A stretch of DNA of 23,719 bases, from positions 1-23,719 of the IMG/VR virus record IMGVR_UViG_3300027759_000425. One strand, given 5' to 3'. Origin of the DNA: a virus. The translations under genes and the position numbers were made by a program. A model generated the notes under the pieces. It saw only the letters and a program-made list of their open reading frames with translations, ran no database searches and was not told where the DNA came from. Positions 13,730 through 19,771 of the stretch are shown piece by piece; the stretch's first letter is position 1; every line of letters begins with the position of its first letter.

Positions 13730-16026
13730 CATATTCTCCTAGATTCCGTGAAGGACCGAATTTCTATGAAGTACTGCGTCGGTCCCGTAACCGGCGGGGT
13801 GAAGGGGGTATACGTGATGTCTACTGCCTGCCCGGTTAGCGAGTATAGACCGTTTTGCGGGGAAAGCAAGAAGCCCCGCGTAATGGTTACACTACGACCC
13901 GTCAGTGCGTATGATCCGTTTTGCGGGAGGAGCGAAAAGCCCCGCGTGATGGTTACGCTTTGCCCCGTAAGCGCGTAAAACCCATTGTTGGCCGTTATAG
14001 AATACGCAACACTGGTAGATGGCGTATAAGTTATGACGATCAGGCCGTCACCACCGGAGCCGCCAGAAATACCGACTGTAGCTCGTATAGCTCCGCCGCC
14101 GCCGCCACCGCCGTAAACACTAGATCCGCCTGATCCGAAACTTGCCGTGCTGGCCCCGCCGCCGCCGCCTGCGCCGCCGCCGCCACCAATAGTCTTCAAA
14201 ATATCTATGCCAATGCCGCCACTAGCGCCGGTTTCTTGAGGGTTTGCAATGCCGCCACCGCCACCGCCGCCGCCTCCGTTACGCCCGGCAACGGGCGGAG
14301 CTGACGTTCCGCCGCCAAATCCTTGAGAATTATTACCGCCTGTAGCCCCAGAACCGTTACTTCCGCCACCATTACCACCACCGCCGCCACCACGGGCACT
14401 AGCATTTGTCGCGTTATTCGTTCCATTGCCCCCCACAGCGCCGTTGCCATTGGGGCCGCCAGCTCCACCACCACCACCACCGCCGCTTGTGGATGTCGCA
14501 GTGTTGGCTGCGGCAGAACCCCCATTGCCGCCGTTGAAAGTTGCCCCGGTTCCGCCTGCTCCAACGGAGACAGCTCCGTTAATAGTCATTGATGCGCCGC
14601 CGCCGCCGCCCGCAGAATATGTGCCGCCAGCGGGGTTGGGGATAGTCGTATCCGTTCCTGAACCCGCAGTGGTTGTACCACTAGCAGCTACTATTCCCGT
14701 AGACCCAGCGCCGCCTGTGCCAACTTGAATTGATGAGATGGTGAATGACGCGCCCACGCTGTAATTTGAAATTGCGGTGTATCCGCCGCCACCGCCGCCA
14801 TACCCGCCCCTGCGGCTTGCCGTTGTGGTATAATATGTGCCCCCACTTCCACCACCACCCGCGCCAACAAGGTAGATGGCGTTGTTAGCCGGGTTCCAGT
14901 CGGCTGGCGTTGTCCAAGATGTTACTGCGGTATTTGAAATGTAGTACACAACTTGCGGATAAGTGACAAACGCCGCCCCGCTTACGCGCCCATTGTTGGT
15001 TGAGTTGCCGCCCACATACCATGTGTAGGGTGTAGACCCATTAGATGTTGCTGTGTCGGGCGTAAATATAAGATCGCGCAGGGCCATGTAGTCGCCGCGC
15101 GGCGTGCCGGTGCCGGTGTAATTGATCGTTGCACTCGTGCCAGATGTGCCACTAGTCAGCGTCAATGTAGCGGTGGCACTGCCCGTTATGGGAGGATTAG
15201 CAGTAATAGTAGTCGTAGTGCTGGCAGGAAGAGTGATCGTGGACGTGGCCGTTGCCGCAAGGCCCACAAAAGTGTTTGCGCCTGTGACGGTTAGCGTCAT
15301 GCCTGAAAAAGCAGTTTTCACAATACAGTTAAATGTAGAACCACCACCCGCAAAGGTTCTAGCTGCGGAGGTTGGAGAAAAAGTTATGTCTCCAATGCCG
15401 GTTCCTGCGGTAGTTGTAAACCCAGATGGAGCTGCGTTGTTGAAGGTAGGGACGTTTCCTCCCGTTATAAGAATTGATCCACCATTGAATGTTATATTTT
15501 TTGTTCCCGCCGCCGTAGTAAAAGCCTGCGGGCACGTTACAGTTTTACCATTTAAGTCCACTGTACCATTGGTAAGAGTGAACTGACCAAAATTAGAACT
15601 TGTTCCGGTTAACGTAAGCGCATCTTGAAGCACCCAAGTACTTCCTGACCCGTTAAAATTGATATTACAGTAAATTCCAAATCCACCAAAAGTGAGAGTT
15701 TTGGAGCCTGTCCCCGCGAACGTAATGGTAAAGTTGCTAGAAGCAGGATAAGACACGGTAGCCGGAGAAACTATAGTGACGCTGCCATGAATTGCCCAAG
15801 AGCCGGATGTTGCGGTAAACGAAATATCACCATCAGTTATAGATATATTGGCGCAAGAAATAACGCTTGCGCCGATTGATACTGTGTAACTACCCGGCCT
15901 ATCAAAAAAAACATTGTCCGCAGAAGTGGGGACGGTTGTGTTGGCGGGGCCTCCAGAGGAAAGCGACCAGTTGGTCGCAATGTTCCAGCTTGTGTTGGCC
16001 GCACCCCTATAATATTTATCAGTCAT
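13729..16026 (-). CDS. Large fibre/adhesin with glycine-rich domain and C-terminal 22-residue repeats
   Basis: A 765-residue Ser/Thr/Gly-rich protein in three parts. Residues 1-~370 are beta-helix-like (ANTSWNIATNWSLSSGG, VPTSADNVFFD, many short hydrophobic-Thr strands). Residues 384-667 are a complete glycine-rich domain bounded by AIYLVGAGGGG and GLIVITY, with long Gly runs expected to form polyglycine-type helices. Residues 681-~739 hold three repeats of 22 residues, NGxYxLTGxxVxIT, then a short tail. Phage adhesins with such glycine-rich parts bind cell surfaces. It lies in a fibre block between portal and scaffold genes, 2 bases after the preceding small gene. It could be a tail fibre or a capsid fibre; nothing here decides. 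Confidence 0.8.
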   Translation of the reverse strand: MTDKYYRGAANTSWNIATNWSLSSGGPANTTVPTSADNVFFDRPGSYTVSIGASVISCANISITDGDISFTATSGSWAIHGSVTIVSPATVSYPASSNFTITFAGTGSKTLTFGGFGIYCNINFNGSGSTWVLQDALTLTGTSSNFGQFTLTNGTVDLNGKTVTCPQAFTTAAGTKNITFNGGSILITGGNVPTFNNAAPSGFTTTAGTGIGDITFSPTSAARTFAGGGSTFNCIVKTAFSGMTLTVTGANTFVGLAATATSTITLPASTTTTITANPPITGSATATLTLTSGTSGTSATINYTGTGTPRGDYMALRDLIFTPDTATSNGSTPYTWYVGGNSTNNGRVSGAAFVTYPQVVYYISNTAVTSWTTPADWNPANNAIYLVGAGGGGSGGTYYTTTASRRGGYGGGGGGYTAISNYSVGASFTISSIQVGTGGAGSTGIVAASGTTTAGSGTDTTIPNPAGGTYSAGGGGGASMTINGAVSVGAGGTGATFNGGNGGSAAANTATSTSGGGGGGGAGGPNGNGAVGGNGTNNATNASARGGGGGGNGGGSNGSGATGGNNSQGFGGGTSAPPVAGRNGGGGGGGGGIANPQETGASGGIGIDILKTIGGGGGAGGGGGASTASFGSGGSSVYGGGGGGGAIRATVGISGGSGGDGLIVITYTPSTSVAYSITANNGFYALTGQSVTITRGFSLLPQNGSYALTGRSVTITRGFLLSPQNGLYSLTGQAVDITYTPFTPPVTGPTQYFIEIRSFTESRRI
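13736..13740 (-). promoter_or_regulatory. AGGAG ribosome binding site that decides the start at 13729
   Basis: AGGAG lies three bases before the first and six before the second ATG of ATGATG. The same leader, TAGGAGAATAT, precedes the decoration gene with a six-base spacing, favouring the second ATG. Confidence 0.75.
13810..13986 (-). repeat. Three tandem 66-base repeats at the end of the large fibre gene
   Basis: Copies start at 13986, 13920 and 13854 on the minus strand with exact 66-base (22-codon) period; the third is partial. They encode NGFYALTGQSVTITRGF, NGSYALTGRSVTITRGF and NGLYSLTGQAVDITY. The first two are the most alike. Confidence 0.9.
14035..14865 (-). repeat. GGN-rich low-complexity tract (polyglycine coding)
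   Basis: Dense CCG/GCC/ACC triplets on the plus strand, encoding glycine runs in residues 388-664 of the 765-residue fibre. Not a tandem repeat with a fixed unit beyond three bases. Confidence 0.8.
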
Positions 16027-16028
16027 CG

Positions 16029-16259
16029 TTACACCGCCGGGTCAGCGGGGGTTTCTTCAACCAGCTCTTCAACCGGTGGCGCGGTGACAATGGCGTACCA
16101 GTTGTCGTAGCGGGCCTGCTTCATGGCCTGAATTTCTTCTGGCGTGAAGGAGTCGTAATCGCTCACGCGCATCACCAACGCGTCCTTCAGGACATAGGGC
16201 TCCGTGCCAATCTCAAATTCATCGGCCACTAACCCGCTTTCCAGAACCTTGATAGCCAT
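16029..16259 (-). CDS. Small acidic protein of the fibre block
   Basis: A 76-residue acidic protein, MAIKVLESGLVADEFEIGTE, then YDSFTPEEIQAMKQARYDNW and a Pro/Glu-rich tail. The ATG overlaps the stop of the upstream gene as TAATG, so this start is preferred to an in-frame start at 16304. I do not recognise a family. Its position among fibre genes and small size would fit a fibre-assembly chaperone or an accessory structural protein, but this is only an inference from context. Confidence 0.65.
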   Translation of the reverse strand: MAIKVLESGLVADEFEIGTEPYVLKDALVMRVSDYDSFTPEEIQAMKQARYDNWYAIVTAPPVEELVEETPADPAV

Positions 16260-16624
16260 TACGGCACCTCCGTCAAAACCCAAGTTACTGTAATTTCGTC
16301 CCAAACATACCTTTGGTTGTCAGTCGGGCGTGGCGTAGGTGCTTCCCATTGGCATGTTGCGGCGTTTAACACCCAAGACGCATACGGTTTAGGAGGTATA
16401 AACGCATCAAGCATTTCGTTGTAAATAAAACCGATCCCGGCATAATTTTTTCGCATACGCCCATTGTAACTGGTTTGTTTCCAAACACCACCAAACAAAT
16501 TGTTGCAAAAAGCTATTCCAATAGCTTCGTTTTCATTGCCTTGTTCATCTTTGCAGTCGTTATTTCCTACGACTATTACGCGAACAACAACGTTATTTTC
16601 GTCAAGTTTGGCAAAGTGCGCCAT
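16259..16624 (-). CDS. Conserved environmental-phage protein (MAHFAKLDENN family)
   Basis: A 121-residue protein with MAHFAKLDENNVVVRVIVV, FGGVWKQTSYNGRMRKNYAG, and DAFIPPKPYASWVL. I recognise this pattern from many marine and freshwater phages, usually close to tail fibre or virion genes; its function has not been established to my knowledge. The Trp, Tyr and Pro-rich centre suggests a small beta domain that may bind ligands or other fibre proteins. Three cysteines are present without a clear metal motif. AAGGGGG lies upstream of the ATG, and its TAA overlaps the next ATG. Confidence 0.78.
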   Translation of the reverse strand: MAHFAKLDENNVVVRVIVVGNNDCKDEQGNENEAIGIAFCNNLFGGVWKQTSYNGRMRKNYAGIGFIYNEMLDAFIPPKPYASWVLNAATCQWEAPTPRPTDNQRYVWDEITVTWVLTEVP

Positions 16625-16635
16625 TAATTGCCCCC

Positions 16636-17463
16636 TTAGAAAGTGATGCTTCCGCTGCTAGTCCAGGTATAAATTTTGTTGCCGCCTACATCTGTAAGCG
16701 TTGGTGAACCCGTTGTAGATGTTGCGTCTGGGTATGTATTTGGGTAGCTTATAATAACAATACCCGAACCGCCAGCACCAGATGTTCCCGTACCGCGCTC
16801 ATGCCCGCCGCCGCCGCCGCCAGTATTGGCTGTTCCAGCTACTGCTTGGTTAAACGAACCTGCGCCGCCGCCGCCTGTACCGCCTGCGCCTTGCGTTCCG
16901 GCGTATGCTCCACCGCCACCGCCACCAGCATAATAGGTGGCGGTTCCAGAAATAGATGACTGAGACCCAATGCCACCAGATCCGCCATTTGTAGTGCCTG
17001 TTCCTCCAACGGCCCCAGCGCCGCCGCCGCCAGCACCGGCAGTAGTTCCACCTGCTGCATTTCCGCCGTTATTACCTTGCCCACTTGTTCCTGAACCGCC
17101 AGTTCCGCCGTTGCTGCTGCCGCCGCCGCCAGATCCGCCCGTTGCACCGTTACCAAAACTAAAAGCCGGTGCGGCTCCACCACCGCCGCCTCCCGTAGAT
17201 GTTATTGTGCCAAATACGCTATCGTTGCCATTTCCACCAATTGACGAGGTTGAAGCGGTTCCACCGGCTCCAACAGTTACGGTAATTGGCGATCCTGCTG
17301 TAACTGCGTAGCCAGTTGCAGTGCGATAGCCGCCTGCGCCACCGCCGCCACCACCATAATACCCGCCACCGCCACCGCCACCCGCAACAACAAGATATTC
17401 AACAGTGCTTGGGGCAGCACTGACCGCAGCTACAGCAAGAAAAAAATTTTTAGCAGCAAACAT
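16636..17463 (-). CDS. Glycine-rich fibre/adhesin protein
   Basis: A 275-residue protein that is almost entirely one glycine-rich domain. After a short hydrophobic N-terminus (AAKNFFLAVAAVSAA), VEYLVVAGGGGGGG opens the domain at residue 21, and SGIVIISYP closes it near 241. The C-terminal cap, TLTDVGGNKIYTWTSSGSIT, is a familiar ending of phage glycine-rich proteins. The domain is the stand-alone counterpart of residues 384-667 in the 765-residue fibre. The ATG at 17463 overlaps the preceding stop as TAATG, so I prefer it to in-frame starts up to 17499. The N-terminus looks faintly like a signal peptide but more likely is an assembly segment. Probably a receptor-binding or fibre component. 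Confidence 0.8.
   Translation of the reverse strand: MFAAKNFFLAVAAVSAAPSTVEYLVVAGGGGGGGYYGGGGGGAGGYRTATGYAVTAGSPITVTVGAGGTASTSSIGGNGNDSVFGTITSTGGGGGGAAPAFSFGNGATGGSGGGGSSNGGTGGSGTSGQGNNGGNAAGGTTAGAGGGGAGAVGGTGTTNGGSGGIGSQSSISGTATYYAGGGGGGAYAGTQGAGGTGGGGAGSFNQAVAGTANTGGGGGGHERGTGTSGAGGSGIVIISYPNTYPDATSTTGSPTLTDVGGNKIYTWTSSGSITF
16762..17382 (-). repeat. Second GGN-rich low-complexity tract
   Basis: Same triplet composition as the tract at 14035-14865, encoding residues 28-234 of the 275-residue glycine-rich protein. Confidence 0.8.
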
Positions 17464-18968
17464 TATGGGGTGTATCCTTGCGCTATGCTGCCGTACCAAT
17501 TGGTGCCATCAGCAATAAAAGTAAGGATGTCCATTTTGCCCGCAGTAGCGGTGATTGTAGGTGCGCCAGCAGTGCCCCATTTGACACCAGTAAATGTTGC
17601 CGTACCATTGCCAGTTGCCGCAGCTTGTTTTAACAGTAGCACAAACGATTTGCCCGCAACGTTTGTTGGCATGGTAAACGTGCAAGCCGTTGAAGCAGTC
17701 AACGTAGCCGTCTGCACAGTTCCATTAGTCAACGCAATGGTATTGGAAGTAGTAACTGTCCCAATAGCCACCACCGATTCAACGTAATTTGTAACGGTAG
17801 GATTGTTGACCGTGGGAGAAGTGCCAAGAACAATGCTACCGGAGCCTGTAACCGCAGCCGCCAAAGCGGTGCCAACGCCAGTACCTAATCCAGTTATGCC
17901 CGCAATAGGCAAACCCGTGGCATTGGTAAGCGTACCGCTGGTGGGCGTACCAAGAGCGCCGCCATTGACGACAAAAGCCCCCGCAGATCCGGTGTTGACG
18001 CCAAGAGCCGTTACCACGCCAGTGCCGGTAGTGACGGTTGATGGAGCCGCGCCTGCGCCGCCACCTACCATGATGCGCTTGCAGTTAGCACCCCTGGAAG
18101 ACGCCCAGGTAGAAGAAGACCCAAAATACGGAACGCCGCCAGACGTGCCTGCAACTGTAAGGGCTAACGTGCCCGCTGCGGTAATGGGCGAACCAGAAAC
18201 CGAAATCAGACCGCCGGTAAACGATTGCGCCACACTCGTGACGGTGCCTGTTCCGGTTACAGTGGTCCATGTAGGTACACCAGCACCTCCAGAAGTAAGC
18301 ACTTGGCCTGCCGTACCCGTAGCCGAATACGCAAGGGCGGTGCCTGTACCGTAAGGAATAGTTCCTGCGGTAGGCGTTGCCGTGCCGCCAGTGCCGCCAT
18401 TAGCCGTTGCAAGCGTACCGGCAAGCGTTATGGTGCCGGACGTAGTGATAGGCCCGCCGCTGGTTGTAAGGCCAGTTGTGCCGCCGCTAACATTAACGCT
18501 GGTGACGGTGCCAGTGCCCGCAGCCGTGGTCCATGTAGGCGCACCCGCACCAGCAGACGTAAGCACCTGGCCTGCTGTACCGACAGCCGAATAGGCCAGC
18601 GTAGCGCCCGTGCCGTAAGGTACGGAGCCTGCTACGGGAGTGCTGCTGGGGCCAATCTGAAGCGTTTTGGTAGCCGCCAACGTAATGAACACATTTTTGG
18701 TGCCTGCTGAAAACGACACCGCGTTGTTGCTGTTTGAAGACGCTAAAACGGTTGTGCGGGCAAACACGTTGGCGCTGGAATACGTACCCAGACCCACTTC
18801 AAACTCAGCCGTTGTCTGGCCTTGAATGCAGTAATAGAACGTGTCTCCCGCACTCAAAACCGCAGAAAAAGTCCGATAGCCCGTAGGGGCCGCACCCGAA
18901 ACCGTAATGCTGCCCGTGCCCGTCGTGGTGGACGTGTCCTTGACACGATCTGCGGTTATGAAGGCCAT
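17463..18968 (-). CDS. Tail-fibre-like structural protein with duplicated shaft repeat
   Basis: A 501-residue Gly/Thr/Ser/Ala-rich protein. Residues 1-100 are a widespread phage fibre N-terminus: MAFITADRVKDTSTTTGTGS, then GDTFYYCIQG and VFARTTVLASSN. The shaft contains a 43-residue unit twice, at 116-158 and 204-246, each with YGTG, LAYSA, GTAGQVLTS, PTWTT and GTGTVTSV. The C-terminal 100 residues (QTATLTASTACTFTMP, then GKMDILTFIADGTNWYGS) are a typical beta-structured end that I have seen in other phage fibres. AGGA lies seven bases upstream of the ATG. It starts the main fibre block; attachment to tail or head is unknown. Confidence 0.83.
   Translation of the reverse strand: MAFITADRVKDTSTTTGTGSITVSGAAPTGYRTFSAVLSAGDTFYYCIQGQTTAEFEVGLGTYSSANVFARTTVLASSNSNNAVSFSAGTKNVFITLAATKTLQIGPSSTPVAGSVPYGTGATLAYSAVGTAGQVLTSAGAGAPTWTTAAGTGTVTSVNVSGGTTGLTTSGGPITTSGTITLAGTLATANGGTGGTATPTAGTIPYGTGTALAYSATGTAGQVLTSGGAGVPTWTTVTGTGTVTSVAQSFTGGLISVSGSPITAAGTLALTVAGTSGGVPYFGSSSTWASSRGANCKRIMVGGGAGAAPSTVTTGTGVVTALGVNTGSAGAFVVNGGALGTPTSGTLTNATGLPIAGITGLGTGVGTALAAAVTGSGSIVLGTSPTVNNPTVTNYVESVVAIGTVTTSNTIALTNGTVQTATLTASTACTFTMPTNVAGKSFVLLLKQAAATGNGTATFTGVKWGTAGAPTITATAGKMDILTFIADGTNWYGSIAQGYTP
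18231..18623 (-). repeat. Duplicated 129-base shaft unit in the 501-residue fibre gene
   Basis: Two direct copies, 18495-18623 and 18231-18359, encode 43-residue units that share YGTG, LAYSA, GTAGQVLTS, PTWTT and GTGTVTSV; an unrelated spacer of 45 codons lies between. Confidence 0.82.
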
Positions 18969-18980
18969 AGATCTATCCTA

Positions 18981-19397
18981 TCAGGTGGCTTGGAACACGC
19001 CATTTGTAGCGTCAAGAGTAACTGTTACCGTATCGCCGGACGTCACGGTAACACTGGACCCGTAATCCCAATACGCTACCGGGGTGTTTGTTGTAGCATC
19101 CCAAAGTATCGCATATCGAAACGTAAATCCAGCACCCGTTCCGGTCCATGCGGTGGGGCTTGCCAGTACTAGTTTGTACGTGCCTGCTGTCTGGGCGGCG
19201 GACGTAATGCTGGCAGTATTGCCGCCTGCCGTGTAACCGCCTCCCGTCGCCAAATCCGTAGTGCCCGCCGTAAACGTCGTGTCGGCAGCATTAACGGTAG
19301 CCGCAAGGGCTATTTTCCACGTATCCGTTCCAGCGTTGATGCCCTCCAAAAGAGGCTCGATAGCTGCGGTGTATTTGACGTAAGATGCAGTTGGCAT
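18981..19397 (-). CDS. Small virion structural protein, decoration or fibre-base candidate
   Basis: A 138-residue protein, MPTASYVKYTAAIEPLLEGI, DTWKIALAATVNAADTTF, then a beta-rich C-terminal half with GFTFRYAILWDATTNTPVAY and VTVTSGDTVTVTLD. I recognise this type as a frequent small structural protein of phages, near fibre or capsid genes, without a defined role. The pattern suggests an immunoglobulin-like or jelly-roll sandwich. GAGGT is six bases before the ATG. It lies between the ferritin-like gene and the 501-residue fibre, so it could anchor that fibre or decorate the head. Confidence 0.75.
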   Translation of the reverse strand: MPTASYVKYTAAIEPLLEGINAGTDTWKIALAATVNAADTTFTAGTTDLATGGGYTAGGNTASITSAAQTAGTYKLVLASPTAWTGTGAGFTFRYAILWDATTNTPVAYWDYGSSVTVTSGDTVTVTLDATNGVFQAT

Positions 19398-19405
19398 GTG
19401 CTACC

Positions 19406-19771
19406 TCACGACAAAAACTTGAGCTTGTACAGGGTTGATAGATACAACCCTACAATCTCATCAATGATGTTCTGCAACGCGCTGTCTTTTTCGTCTACCA
19501 CCTCGTATCGACAATCTTCAATCTCTTTGAGCTGGTTTTCTAAAAACTCGACCACATTGGTGGTTTTTTTGGCCGTCTGAAGACTGATGCCGCCAATCAA
19601 GCCATGACGGCCTTGGTAAGCTTCCGCAAACTTGTCCGCCAGGTCAACAATGCCATCGTAAAACCCTTGCAACGCCATGTGTTTAGCAAAGCTGCGGGTA
19701 TTGAGATGAACCGAATGGGCTACATCGCGGCCAAGGAACAGATACCCTACGAAATCGGAAGCTTTCTTCAT
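19406..19771 (-). CDS. Dps/ferritin-like helical phage protein
   Basis: A 121-residue all-helical protein. Residues H19, H31, D46 and E50 have spacing of 12, 15 and 4, the same as the ferroxidase ligands H51, H63, D78 and E82 of E. coli Dps, and the local sequence also aligns (HMALQGFYDGIVDLADKFAE against the Dps helix B). Dps Asp67 is replaced by Gln35. The C-terminal half (EFLENQLKEIEDC and IIDEIVGLYLSTL) would supply two further helices. I think it belongs to a phage family listed as DUF5856, but cannot check. The ATG overlaps the portal stop (ATGA), so it is a late, coupled product. Iron oxidation, DNA protection or a purely structural use are all possible. Confidence 0.75.
   Translation of the reverse strand: MKKASDFVGYLFLGRDVAHSVHLNTRSFAKHMALQGFYDGIVDLADKFAEAYQGRHGLIGGISLQTAKKTTNVVEFLENQLKEIEDCRYEVVDEKDSALQNIIDEIVGLYLSTLYKLKFLS

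Noticed and set aside
14426-14728. Proline-rich plus-strand frame in the glycine-rich region (and the similar one at 16970-17311)
   Set aside because: Pro/Ala/Val composition follows from GGN glycine codons read on the other strand.
14035-14865. Triplet-rich DNA as a CRISPR or satellite array
   Set aside because: No constant repeat and spacer pattern; the tract is explained by glycine coding.
13424-19397. Diversity-generating retroelement acting on the fibre genes
   Set aside because: No reverse transcriptase gene or template/variable repeat pair is visible; the repeats found are within-gene shaft or tail units.
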